Source of the DNA: Fidelibacterota bacterium | GTDB taxonomy: Bacteria; Pseudomonadota; Alphaproteobacteria; Rhodospirillales; Rhodospirillaceae | NCBI GenBank assembly: GCA_947475895.1 | Contig: CANJMF010000001.1 | Location: 310,001 to 374,000, forward strand | Direction: 5' to 3' | Length of the DNA: 64,000 bases | In this document: positions 1 to 8,657 of the stretch, piece after piece | Numbering within the stretch: position 1 is the first letter of the stretch | Layout: each line of letters begins with the position of its first letter | Translations under genes and position numbers: made by a program | Notes under the pieces: generated by a model | The model's input: the letters and a program-made list of their open reading frames with translations, nothing else | Told to the model about the DNA's origin: nothing | Databases searched by the model: none

Positions 1-27
1 CAGGATTCCGCTAAGGTTATCACGACG

Positions 28-36
28 TTATTCACA
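28..36 (+). promoter_or_regulatory. Consensus DnaA box upstream of ogt
   Basis: The nine bases TTATTCACA match the DnaA-box consensus TTATNCACA exactly and end 11 bases before the ogt start codon. A single nonamer can occur by chance, so this is only a candidate. If real, it would tie ogt to DnaA or belong to the scattered boxes expected near an origin (the candidate origin begins about 2.8 kb downstream). Confidence 0.3.
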
Positions 37-47
37 GGACTAATTTC

Positions 48-518
48 ATGTCGCAGCTATCGCTTCATTCGCCCGTTGGCGACCTCACCCTCAGCGAGGA
101 CGATGGGGCGATCGTGTCCATCGATTGGGGTTGGGGACGCGACCAGACACCAACACCGCTTTTGAAACGCGCGGTCAAACAGCTCAATGCCTATTTCGAC
201 GGGACGTTGGAAGCCTTCGATCTTCCTTTGAACCCGGCCGGCACGGCGTTTCACAAACGTGTCTGGAAAATCATGCTGAAAATTCCTTATGGCCAGACGC
301 TCACCTACGGCGCCATCGCTAAGCGCCTTGATGCCAGTGCGCGGGCTGTCGGCACCGCTTGCGGGCGCAATCCGATTTCGATCATCATCCCTTGCCATCG
401 TGTGACGGGCGCTGCCGGACTTGGCGGCTATTCGGGCGACGGTGGGGCCGACACCAAGACGGCGCTGCTCACCTTGGAAGGCGCACCGCTGCAATACGGC
501 CTTAAGCTCGGAAAATAA
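48..518 (+). CDS. ogt: Methylated-DNA--protein-cysteine S-methyltransferase
   Basis: Suicide DNA-repair protein of 156 residues that moves an alkyl group from O6-alkylguanine (or O4-alkylthymine) to its own cysteine. The family signature IPCHRV is present, with the acceptor Cys at residue 116, and it follows the conserved stretch VGTACGRNPI. The length fits the one-domain Ogt/MGMT type, with no Ada-like regulatory domain. The ATG at 48 begins a normal Ogt N-terminus. A quinone oxidoreductase gene follows 15 bases downstream on the same strand, so the two may be co-transcribed. A perfect DnaA-box nonamer lies just upstream. The family assignment is secure. Confidence 0.93.
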   Translation: MSQLSLHSPVGDLTLSEDDGAIVSIDWGWGRDQTPTPLLKRAVKQLNAYFDGTLEAFDLPLNPAGTAFHKRVWKIMLKIPYGQTLTYGAIAKRLDASARAVGTACGRNPISIIIPCHRVTGAAGLGGYSGDGGADTKTALLTLEGAPLQYGLKLGK

Positions 519-533
519 GGTAGGGATGCTAAA

Positions 534-1508
534 ATGGTAAAAGCGATTCTGATTCACGAAACCGGCGGCCCGGAAGTGCTTCGCTTGGGCGATGTCACCG
601 TCGACAAACCCGGCGAAGGCCAAGTACGTCTGCGCCAAACCGCAGCCGGTGTGAATTTCGTCGACACCTATTCCCGCAGCGGACTTTATCCAGCACCCCT
701 GCCGCTAATTCCCGGTAGAGAAGGCGTCGGCATTGTCAGTGAGCTCGGTCCAGGCGTCACCAGTTTAAAAGTCGGTGACCGCGTGTGTTACGGCAACGGC
801 CCCATTGGCGGTTACACGGAAGAGCGCCTTATACCCGCCGCCAGTTTGGTAAAAATTCCACCTGGGCTCAAAGACGAACAAGTCGCCGGCATGATGCTGC
901 GCGGACTGACCGTTTGGTATCTTGTCCGCGCCATGCACGTTTTAAAGCCCAGTGAGACCGTCTTGTTTCATGCCGCTGCCGGCGGTGTTGGTTTAATTTT
1001 CTGCCAATGGGCGCGTGCGATTGGCGCGACTGTCATCGGCACGGTGAGCACCGAAGAAAAAGCAAAACAGGCCCGTGATGCGGGCTGCACGCACGTCATC
1101 AATTATCGCACGGAAAAAAATTGGGTTACCCAAGTGCGCGACCTCTCCAATGGCGGCGTGTCCGTGGTCTATGATGGCGTTGGCAAGGATGTGTTCATGG
1201 ACTCACTCGATTGCCTAAAGCCGCGGGGTCTGATGTGCACCTTCGGCAATGCGTCGGGCCCCGCACCTGCTCTCGAACCGGTGGTTCTCAACAACAAGGG
1301 CTCGCTGTTCCTCACGCGGCCGAAACTCGGCGATTACGTGAGTGAGCGCGCCGACTACGAAACGGCGTGCGCGGAATTATTCGATTTGGTCGGCAAGGGA
1401 AAAATCAAGATCGACGTCGGCCAGTCTTACGCGCTCGAACAAGCGGCACATGCTCACGCCGACTTAGAATCGCGCCGTACGACGGGTTCGACAATCTTGG
1501 TGATATAA
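534..1508 (+). CDS. qor: NADPH:quinone reductase (MDR family)
   Basis: 324-residue zinc-independent medium-chain dehydrogenase/reductase of the quinone oxidoreductase class, which reduces quinones or enals with NADPH in the cytoplasm. The N-terminal GroES-like fold carries GVNFVDTYSRSGLYP and PGREGVGIV, and the Rossmann half has the nucleotide-binding run AAAGGVGLIFCQWA near residue 145. Zinc-binding cysteines of alcohol dehydrogenases are absent. The ATG at 534 begins MVKAILIHETGGPEV, a typical start for the family. It lies 15 bases after ogt and is convergent with rho, sharing a stem-loop over the two stop codons. The physiological substrate cannot be read from sequence. Confidence 0.88.
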   Translation: MVKAILIHETGGPEVLRLGDVTVDKPGEGQVRLRQTAAGVNFVDTYSRSGLYPAPLPLIPGREGVGIVSELGPGVTSLKVGDRVCYGNGPIGGYTEERLIPAASLVKIPPGLKDEQVAGMMLRGLTVWYLVRAMHVLKPSETVLFHAAAGGVGLIFCQWARAIGATVIGTVSTEEKAKQARDAGCTHVINYRTEKNWVTQVRDLSNGGVSVVYDGVGKDVFMDSLDCLKPRGLMCTFGNASGPAPALEPVVLNNKGSLFLTRPKLGDYVSERADYETACAELFDLVGKGKIKIDVGQSYALEQAAHAHADLESRRTTGSTILVI

Positions 1509-1529
1509 GCCGCAAACTAAAGACACGGC

Positions 1530-1533
<4 letters not shown>
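1505..1533. terminator. Stem-loop between convergent qor and rho
   Basis: Perfect 8-base arms ATAAGCCG (1505-1512) and CGGCTTAT (1526-1533) with a 13-base loop overlap the stop codons of both convergent genes. T-rich bases follow on the plus strand (TTTGTT). It probably acts as a weak bidirectional terminator. Confidence 0.5.
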
Positions 1534-2792
<1,259 letters not shown>

Positions 2793-3118
2793 GTGATGTA
2801 CGTATACGGGAGGTTAAGGGAAACAGTGGCCGGGGGAGAAATTTCGCAGGAAACCTGCGAGGGCATCACGGTAAGTCAAAACGTGTGAGAGGCCAGAAGA
2901 ATTAGAGGGCGCTGCCGGTGCGAATGCCCGGTCTTTGTGTTTTTCAGGGATACGCGAGCCTGTCGTTCAAGTCAATTCCCTTGATGCCAAACAGGTTCGG
3001 GCTCGGTCTGTGTTTTATTCATAACAATAAGAAAGAATCTTCTTAGGGGGTGGTAGTGGTTGGTCCTGTGAGTCCAAGGGATCACCGTAGCGGGGTAAAG
3101 GTCCTGCACACCCGGCGG

Positions 3119-3127
3119 ATATGCACA
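3119..3127 (+). promoter_or_regulatory. Near-consensus DnaA box
   Basis: ATATGCACA differs from TTATNCACA at one position. It lies inside the candidate origin region, beside the 3130-3153 hairpin. Confidence 0.3.
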
Positions 3128-3355
3128 TGCCCCCTGTGAAGATGTGCAGGGGGAGCAAAAACCGGTGCGTTTCCACCCTGATTTTCAGCGTCGGCGAACA
3201 CATTGAACTGTGGGAGTAACTCAGCGCGCGTCCGACGTGCGAAACTACCCACGGGATTCACATGCTTTGGTGTTCGCACTCCGGGTGTTGATGGCTGTAG
3301 GATAAATGTCATCACAACGTTCGCATAACTTCCGAGGTGGGTCGTAAAGGGTGAG

Positions 3356-3364
3356 TCATCCACA
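3356..3364 (+). promoter_or_regulatory. Near-consensus DnaA box
   Basis: TCATCCACA differs at one position both from TTATCCACA and from the Caulobacter-type TGATCCACA. It lies about 60 bases before ppsR in the candidate origin region, followed by an AT-rich tract. Confidence 0.35.
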
Positions 3365-3424
3365 TTCATACATATTTTTCCCCAACCCATCTTTTCTGGG
3401 TTTGAGAGCTGACGCCCGCCCGTC

Positions 3425-4306
3425 ATGACGCCAAAAGCACCCTACAATCTTCATCTTGTCTCCGACTCGTCCGGCGAGACGGTCACCAACGTGGCGCGTG
3501 CGTGCCTTGTCCAATATGAGGATGTTCAGGTCACGGAGCATTTCTGGTGGCTGGTGCGCACACCCGGCCAAATGAATCGCGTCATTGAGGGCATCAAAGC
3601 CGCACCGGGTCTCGTCGTGTTTACGTTGCTGGACGGAAATGTCCGCAGTCTTCTCGAGCAAGCCTGCCGCCAGCATCAAATTCCACACGTCTCTGCCATC
3701 GATTCCGTCATGCAGGCGCTGTCTCGCTATTTTCAGCGCCAGGCCGCGTCGGAGATCGGCAAACAGCACGCCATGGATGAGGGCTACTTCAACCGTATCG
3801 ATGCCATGCATTTCACCATGGCTCACGACGATGGCCAGTCCATCGAGACTATGGGGGATGCTGACATTATTCTTGTCGGCGTTTCCCGCACGTCGAAAAC
3901 CCCCACATGCATGTATCTGGCTAACCGTGGGTTCAAGGTCGCCAACATCCCACTGGTGCCGGGGTTGGTGCTTCCCGATTCCATAGTGAACGACACGCGT
4001 CCGTTATTCGTGGGGCTGACCCGAGAGCCGAAGAGTCTCAGCGACATTCGCCAAAGCCGACTTCGCATCATGAACGAGGACCGCGCGGTCAGTTACGCCG
4101 ACCTCGATAATGTGCGCGAAGAGGTGGCGGACTCGCGCCGGCTCTTCACCAAACATAACTGGCCCGTGATCGACGTGACGCGGCGCTCAATCGAAGAGAC
4201 CGCGGCGACCATCATTCAACTTTTCAATCAGCGCCATCATCCGCAATTCCAGCCGACGTCGTCCACGGATCTCAAAGCCCAACCCGAAACATCCACAGAG
4301 TCATGA
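3425..4306 (+). CDS. ppsR: Pyruvate, phosphate dikinase/PEP synthase regulatory protein (DUF299)
   Basis: Bifunctional ADP-dependent kinase and Pi-dependent pyrophosphorylase that switches PEP synthase or pyruvate phosphate dikinase off and on by threonine phosphorylation. At 293 residues it shows the family N-terminus YNLHLVSDSSGETV and the P-loop GVSRTSKTPTCMYLANRG near residue 153. It is the first gene of a coupled block: its stop overlaps the start of maf. Its position beside a long gene-free region matches its place next to the origin in many alphaproteobacteria. No clear ribosome-binding site precedes the ATG. The target enzyme is not in the window. Confidence 0.93.
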   Translation: MTPKAPYNLHLVSDSSGETVTNVARACLVQYEDVQVTEHFWWLVRTPGQMNRVIEGIKAAPGLVVFTLLDGNVRSLLEQACRQHQIPHVSAIDSVMQALSRYFQRQAASEIGKQHAMDEGYFNRIDAMHFTMAHDDGQSIETMGDADIILVGVSRTSKTPTCMYLANRGFKVANIPLVPGLVLPDSIVNDTRPLFVGLTREPKSLSDIRQSRLRIMNEDRAVSYADLDNVREEVADSRRLFTKHNWPVIDVTRRSIEETAATIIQLFNQRHHPQFQPTSSTDLKAQPETSTES

Positions 4307-4896
4307 CCGTCATTCTGGCCTCCGCCAGCAAAAGCCGTGCGAACCTCTTGCGCGCTGCCGGCGTTCCTTATGAAATTATTCCCGCCCATGTCGACGAAGA
4401 CGCGGTGAAGAACGCGCTGCGTCAAGACGGCGCTACGGCTCAGAAATGCGCGGAGACATTAGCCGAATTCAAAGCTGTCAAAATCTCGCAAGGCAGACCC
4501 AATGATTTGGTGATTGGCGCCGATCAGATGCTGGAATGCGATGGTGCGTGGTTCGATAAGCCTCTGGATGTGGAAGGCGGACGCTCTCACCTTCTCAAAC
4601 TACGCGGCAAAGTGCACACGCTGCCGACCAGTGTCGCCGTTGCGCTAAACGGCTCCATCATTTGGCATCACGACGCCGCGCCTCGCATGACCATGCGCGA
4701 CTTTTCCGATGCCTTCCTTGATGCGTATTTGGCTGATGTCGGCGAGGCCGTCACAAGCTCCGTGGGCGCTTATCATCTCGAGGGTCGCGGCAGCCAATTG
4801 TTCAGCAAGATCGACGGCGACTTCTTTACGATATTAGGGCTTCCGCTGCTGGAGCTGCTGGCTTTCCTGCGCGAGCATCAGGTGGTGTCGCGATGA
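4303..4896 (+). CDS. maf: Maf-like nucleoside triphosphate pyrophosphatase
   Basis: 197-residue Maf/HAM1-fold house-cleaning enzyme that hydrolyses non-canonical or methylated nucleoside triphosphates to monophosphates. The conserved start ASASKSRANLLRAAGVPYE carries the phosphate-binding SxSxxR pattern, and GADQML supplies the active-site Asp. The ATG overlaps the ppsR stop by four bases and the stop overlaps the aroE start, so translation is probably coupled along ppsR-maf-aroE. Whether it prefers dTTP/UTP (YhdE-like) or m7GTP (YceF-like) cannot be decided by eye. Confidence 0.92.
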   Translation: MTVILASASKSRANLLRAAGVPYEIIPAHVDEDAVKNALRQDGATAQKCAETLAEFKAVKISQGRPNDLVIGADQMLECDGAWFDKPLDVEGGRSHLLKLRGKVHTLPTSVAVALNGSIIWHHDAAPRMTMRDFSDAFLDAYLADVGEAVTSSVGAYHLEGRGSQLFSKIDGDFFTILGLPLLELLAFLREHQVVSR

Positions 4897-5738
4897 GTGA
4901 AAAAACAAAACACGCGGGCGTCATGGGCTGGCCGGTGGATCATTCGCGGTCGCCGGCGCTGCATAGCTTTTGGCTGCATGCGCATGGCATCGACGGCGAC
5001 TACGTTCGCTTACCGGTCGAACCGGCAAATCTTGAAACGGCGCTGCGGGTTTTACCGTCGCGTGGTTTCGCCGGCTGCAATCTCACAGTGCCCCACAAAG
5101 AAGCTGCCATGGAAATCGTCGACCACGTTAGCGACGAAGGACGGCGCATCGGCGCGGTAAACACCGTGTTTGTACAACCCGATGGCCGGCTGCACGCCAC
5201 CAACACGGATGCGTACGGCTTTATCACCAACCTCCGAGCGGGTGCGCCGAACACAGATTTTCGCAAAGCACCTGCGCTCGTGCTCGGTGCCGGAGGTGCC
5301 GCGCGCGCCGTCTGCGTGGCGCTTCAAGATGCGGGCGTGCCTGAAATCCGCCTCGCCAACCGCACGCTAGAACGTGCCGCATATCTTGCCCGCACCTTGG
5401 GCAAATCCATTCGCGCTGTGCGCTGGGAGGACCGCGCCGAAATCGAAGCTCAGTTGGACAACGTGGGGCTTCTCGTCAACACCACCACCCTCGGCATGAA
5501 AAACCAACCCGCGCTCGAGATTGATCTCGCCAGATTGCCGGCGTCGGCGGTCGTGAACGATATCGTCTATGCCCCACTCGAGACCGAGCTTTTGAAAAAC
5601 GCGCGCGCGCATGGGCTCGCGTGTGTCGACGGTCTTGGCATGCTGCTCTATCAGGCGCAGTTCGGGTTCGAGGGTTGGTTCGGCGTAAAGCCCGAGGTCA
5701 CGGCGGCCTTGCGCGATCACGTCCTGAAAGCCGGCTGA
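4893..5738 (+). CDS. aroE: Shikimate dehydrogenase (NADP+)
   Basis: Cytoplasmic enzyme reducing 3-dehydroshikimate to shikimate in aromatic amino-acid synthesis; 281 residues. The substrate domain contains GWPVDHSRSPALHSFWL and NLTVPHKEA (catalytic Lys), and the cofactor domain has the glycine-rich turn GAGGAARAV near residue 130. It overlaps maf by four bases, and its TGA overlaps the coaE ATG (TGATG). The order maf-aroE-coaE-dnaQ is conserved near the alphaproteobacterial origin. Confidence 0.95.
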   Translation: MSEKTKHAGVMGWPVDHSRSPALHSFWLHAHGIDGDYVRLPVEPANLETALRVLPSRGFAGCNLTVPHKEAAMEIVDHVSDEGRRIGAVNTVFVQPDGRLHATNTDAYGFITNLRAGAPNTDFRKAPALVLGAGGAARAVCVALQDAGVPEIRLANRTLERAAYLARTLGKSIRAVRWEDRAEIEAQLDNVGLLVNTTTLGMKNQPALEIDLARLPASAVVNDIVYAPLETELLKNARAHGLACVDGLGMLLYQAQFGFEGWFGVKPEVTAALRDHVLKAG

Positions 5739-6388
5739 TGGCAAAGCGCCCGCATCGCCGTCATGCGTCCCGGCGCCGTGCGCTGCGCCATCGCCGTCCG
5801 CCGCTCATCATTGGGCTCACCGGTTCAATCGCCATGGGCAAGTCCACAGCCGCCGCCGTCGCGCGGTTCTTGAAAATCCCCGTGTTTGATTCCGACGCCG
5901 CGGTTCATCAGCTCATGGGCCCCAATGGTGCGGCTACGGCCCTCATCGCTAAGAAATTTCCAAAGGCCGTGGGCGCTCAAGGCGTCGACCGCGCAGCGTT
6001 GGGCGCCATCGTATTTGCCGACAAAAAAGCGTTGCGCGATCTCGAAGCCATCGTGCATCCCCTCGTCAGGCGCGAGAACGAACGGTTTTTCCGCACCGCC
6101 CGGATTCAGCGCACGGCCGTGGTCGTCCACGACATCCCGCTTCTCTTTGAAGGTAATCGCGACCGCGATTTCGATTTGATCGTTGTTGTCTCGGCACCCG
6201 CTTTTCTTCAGCGCCAGCGGGCCTTGCGCCGCCCCGGCATGACGGCCGCCAAACTCGACGCCGTGCTCGCCAGTCAAACGCCCGATCACAAAAAGCGCTT
6301 CCGCGCCGACGTCGCCATTCCGTCGGGGCTCGGCAAGAGAGAAACCTTGCGCCGGATTCAGAGATTCCTCACATTAGCGCATGCGTGA
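5738..6388 (+). CDS. coaE: Dephospho-CoA kinase
   Basis: Last step of coenzyme A synthesis, phosphorylating the ribose 3'-hydroxyl of dephospho-CoA. The P-loop GLTGSIAMGKSTAA lies at about residues 25-38, followed by the usual Asp/His motif region (VFDSDAAVHQL). The ATG at 5738 overlaps the aroE stop and is the only good start, which gives the protein an Arg/His-rich extension of some 20 residues before the fold (MAKRPHRRHASRRRALRHRR). CoaE proteins normally begin directly at the P-loop strand. Its 3' end overlaps dnaQ by eight bases. Confidence 0.92.
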   Translation: MAKRPHRRHASRRRALRHRRPPLIIGLTGSIAMGKSTAAAVARFLKIPVFDSDAAVHQLMGPNGAATALIAKKFPKAVGAQGVDRAALGAIVFADKKALRDLEAIVHPLVRRENERFFRTARIQRTAVVVHDIPLLFEGNRDRDFDLIVVVSAPAFLQRQRALRRPGMTAAKLDAVLASQTPDHKKRFRADVAIPSGLGKRETLRRIQRFLTLAHA

Positions 6389-7073
6389 AATTGTCCTCGA
6401 TACGGAAACCACCGGCTTCGACCCCTTAAGCGGCCACCGCGTCGTTGAAATTGGGTGCGTCGAGCTTTTCAACCACATGGCGACCGGCAACACCTTTCAC
6501 CGGTATCTGAATCCCGAGCGCGACATGCCTGCGGAAGCCGAAGCGGTGCATGGCCTCTCGATTACGTTTCTGTCCGATAAGCCGCTGTTTGCAACGGAAG
6601 CGGATGCCTTCCTCGAATTTATCGGGGACTCACCGCTCATCGCGCACAATGCCAGCTTCGATTTGAATTTCATCAATGCCGAACTTACGCGCATCGGCCG
6701 CACGAAACTGCCTTCGGAGCGCACCATCGATACGGTGACGCTTGCGCGGCGCAAATTTCCCGGCGCGCAAGCAAGCCTCGATGCCTTGTGCCGCCGGTTT
6801 TCGATCGATACCACCGAGCGCTCAAAGCACGGCGCGCTTCTCGACGCCAAACTTCTCTCGCATGTGTATTTGGAGCTTATCGGTGGCCGCGAGCCGGGCC
6901 TGGCATTAGCCGGCGCCGAATTGCCGGCCGGTCGCGAGCTCGTTGTCACGCGGGAGGCGCGTGCCGCCCGTGCCCATGCGCCAAGCGAAGCCGAAATGGC
7001 CGCGCATACGGCTTTCATCGCGAAGCTCAAAAACGCTATTTGGACACAGTGGTTCGCGCATCCGGCCAGTTAG
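6381..7073 (+). CDS. dnaQ: DNA polymerase III epsilon subunit (3'-5' proofreading exonuclease)
   Basis: 230-residue DEDD-family exonuclease that proofreads for the replicative polymerase. Exo I is VLDTETTGFDP with the metal-binding Asp and Glu, Exo II is HNASFDLNF, and Exo III lies in KHGALLDAKLLSHVYLEL with the DEDDh His. The C-terminal tail (EAEMAAHTAFIAKL) corresponds to the segment that binds the alpha subunit. The start overlaps coaE, completing the five-gene coupled block. It is convergent with secB. Confidence 0.95.
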   Translation: MREIVLDTETTGFDPLSGHRVVEIGCVELFNHMATGNTFHRYLNPERDMPAEAEAVHGLSITFLSDKPLFATEADAFLEFIGDSPLIAHNASFDLNFINAELTRIGRTKLPSERTIDTVTLARRKFPGAQASLDALCRRFSIDTTERSKHGALLDAKLLSHVYLELIGGREPGLALAGAELPAGRELVVTREARAARAHAPSEAEMAAHTAFIAKLKNAIWTQWFAHPAS

Positions 7074-7106
7074 GCCAGATACGGTCCCAATTTCGAAAAT
7101 TCAGGC

Positions 7107-7622
7107 TTAGTGAACGGCGGGCGCCGGGTCCGGCATCGGCGGTTGCCCTTCGCCGTACCGCTGACGATAGACGGCTGCGAAGTCGATCATGTCCAGCATC
7201 ATCGGCGGGAAGCCGCTCTGCCCAGTCATGGCGCTGACCAGCTGGCGCACGAAGGGGAACAGTTGGCGCGGGATTTCGATCAGGAGAATCGGTGCCTTAT
7301 GTTCATCGGGCAGGTCAGGCGCCAGTTCGACGAAGGCGCTGTAGGCCAACTCCAGAATGAAACACTTCTTTTTGGCCACGTCCGCGTCCACATGGATCGT
7401 GAGCGTTACTTCGAACGTATTGCCCTGCAGGTTGCGCACGGCCGTATCGATATTGACCTCGATTTCGGGCTGCGTTGTACGGATATCGCGAAAGACGTCC
7501 GGCGCGTTCGGCACTTCGAACGACAGGTCCTTAATATATTGCCCATGCATGCGGATCGGCATTTGAGCCACGTCGCTGATGGGTGCGTCGGGCGCATTAT
7601 TGGATGGGGTATCTTCGCTCAT
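7107..7622 (-). CDS. secB: Protein-export chaperone SecB
   Basis: 171-residue tetrameric cytoplasmic chaperone that keeps preproteins unfolded and delivers them to SecA. The conserved segments IKDLSFEVPNAPDVF, NIDTAVRNLQGNTFEVTLTI and PRQLFPFVRQLVSAMTGQSGFPP are present. The chosen ATG at 7622 starts MSEDTPSNNAPDAPI, the usual short acidic lead of alphaproteobacterial SecB; an upstream in-frame start at 7649 would add nine unconserved residues. It is divergent from the Tim44-domain gene, as in many alphaproteobacteria. Confidence 0.95.
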   Translation of the reverse strand: MSEDTPSNNAPDAPISDVAQMPIRMHGQYIKDLSFEVPNAPDVFRDIRTTQPEIEVNIDTAVRNLQGNTFEVTLTIHVDADVAKKKCFILELAYSAFVELAPDLPDEHKAPILLIEIPRQLFPFVRQLVSAMTGQSGFPPMMLDMIDFAAVYRQRYGEGQPPMPDPAPAVH

Positions 7623-7948
7623 CTTCAGGGTCTCTCCGTACAGGCACACTTAGGCTTTAGTCATGGGCTTTAATGTGGGCTTAAGAACGCCCGCGAAAAG
7701 CGTGTGCGAACTAACACGCTTCAATACCAGGACACAAGCGCGCCAAGGGGTTAGGGGGACCTAACGGTTGTGTCAGTTTCACCCCGGATCGCGCGAAAAA
7801 CAGCCCCCTTGGCTTGCCCTTTGCGCAGGGAGCGCTTATTTTTCAAAGAACACGGTCCGGCCCGTTGCAGTTGGCGGCATAAATCAACAAACCTGCTATG
7901 CCGCACCTTTTCGCACCCCTCGTTTCTCATAAACGGCAAAAAATAGCG
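7623..7948. other. Structured divergent spacer between secB and the Tim44-domain gene
   Basis: No gene was recognised in these 326 bases. They hold three short direct copies of GGCTTTA/GGCTTA (7653-7659, 7666-7672, 7678-7683), a hairpin with 8-base arms AAGCGTGT/ACACGCTT (7698-7705 and 7714-7721), and a nested inverted repeat with outer arms ACACAA/TTGTGT (7732-7737, 7768-7773) and inner arms GTTAGG/CCTAAC (7750-7755, 7760-7765). These may be operators for the divergent genes or a small structured RNA. Confidence 0.4.
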
Positions 7949-8629
7949 ATGGAAGGCTTCCAGTTTATCGACATCATCATTCTCGCCATGGCGGCAGGCT
8001 TCATTGTTCTGCGCCTACGCAGCGTTCTTGGCCGTCGTACGGGACATGAGCCCTCCGAACAGCCTGGGACTAATGAGGCCTTTCCGCGCGCCGCCGATAA
8101 CGTCGTGCCTCTGCCGACCGCGGCCGTCCGTCCCCGCGCCACGTCGCTCGATATCGAGCCTGCCTATCAGGGCACGCCCATGGAACCCGGGCTTGTGCAG
8201 TTCAAGATGGCCGATCCGTCGTTCACCGTAGCCAAGTTCCTGGAAGGGGCCGCAAAAGCCTTCGAATACATTGTCGCCGCCTACGCCAAGCACGATACGG
8301 ATACGCTGAAGCCCTTATTGAGCGCCGATGTTTACGGCCGCTTCTCGGCTTCCATTCAAGACCGCGAAGACCGCGGCGAAATCACCGAGACAGAACTCGT
8401 CGTTCTGAAACCGCCCAAGCTGGAAAGCTTGGAGGTGGAAGACGGGCGCGTGGTCGCCGCCGTGCGCTTCCAGAGTGAGCAGGTCAATGTCGTTAAAGAC
8501 AAAGACGGCAAAGTGGTTGAAGGCGACCGCGATCATGTGGAAAGCGTTACCGATATCTGGACGTTCGCACGCGATCTCAACAGCCGCGACCCGAACTGGA
8601 TTCTGATCGCCACGCGCAGCCTCGACTAG
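7949..8629 (+). CDS. Tim44/TimA-domain membrane-anchored protein
   Basis: 226-residue protein with one N-terminal membrane segment (FIDIIILAMAAGFIVLRLRSVLG), a low-complexity linker, and a C-terminal Tim44-like domain that includes FLEGAAKAFEYIVAAYAKHD and ends in a typical WILIATRSLD. In mitochondria Tim44 tethers Hsp70 to the import channel; the bacterial TimA-type protein is membrane-attached with a less certain role. The ATG at 7949 removes 17 unlikely residues of the longest open frame. The location opposite secB and before mltA matches other alphaproteobacteria. Confidence 0.88.
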   Translation: MEGFQFIDIIILAMAAGFIVLRLRSVLGRRTGHEPSEQPGTNEAFPRAADNVVPLPTAAVRPRATSLDIEPAYQGTPMEPGLVQFKMADPSFTVAKFLEGAAKAFEYIVAAYAKHDTDTLKPLLSADVYGRFSASIQDREDRGEITETELVVLKPPKLESLEVEDGRVVAAVRFQSEQVNVVKDKDGKVVEGDRDHVESVTDIWTFARDLNSRDPNWILIATRSLD

Positions 8630-8657
8630 CGCCCACGAAACGTAGAGCGCGCGCCCC

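Larger units (their letters stand above)
2793..3424. other. oriC: Candidate chromosomal replication origin (gene-free, 632 bases)
   Basis: This is the largest gene-free stretch of the window, lying between divergent rho and ppsR. In Caulobacter, Rickettsia and rhizobia the origin sits immediately upstream of the ppsR(RP001/CC_0001)-maf-aroE-coaE-dnaQ block, usually with hemE on the other side; here rho takes that place. Visible elements are an AT-rich run at 3010-3045 (possible unwinding element), near-consensus DnaA boxes ATATGCACA (3119-3127) and TCATCCACA (3356-3364), weaker ones GGATTCACA (3254-3262) and, on the minus strand, ATCTTCACA (3135-3143), and a 7-base-pair hairpin at 3130-3153. 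No exact DnaA consensus and no TTAA-N7-TTAA CtrA site were found inside it. The assignment is by synteny and remains unproven. Confidence 0.5.

Noticed and set aside
3015-3426. Two overlapping minus-strand frames in the rho-ppsR gap
   Set aside because: Low-complexity, mutually overlapping, without homology features or ribosome-binding sites, and within the candidate origin region.
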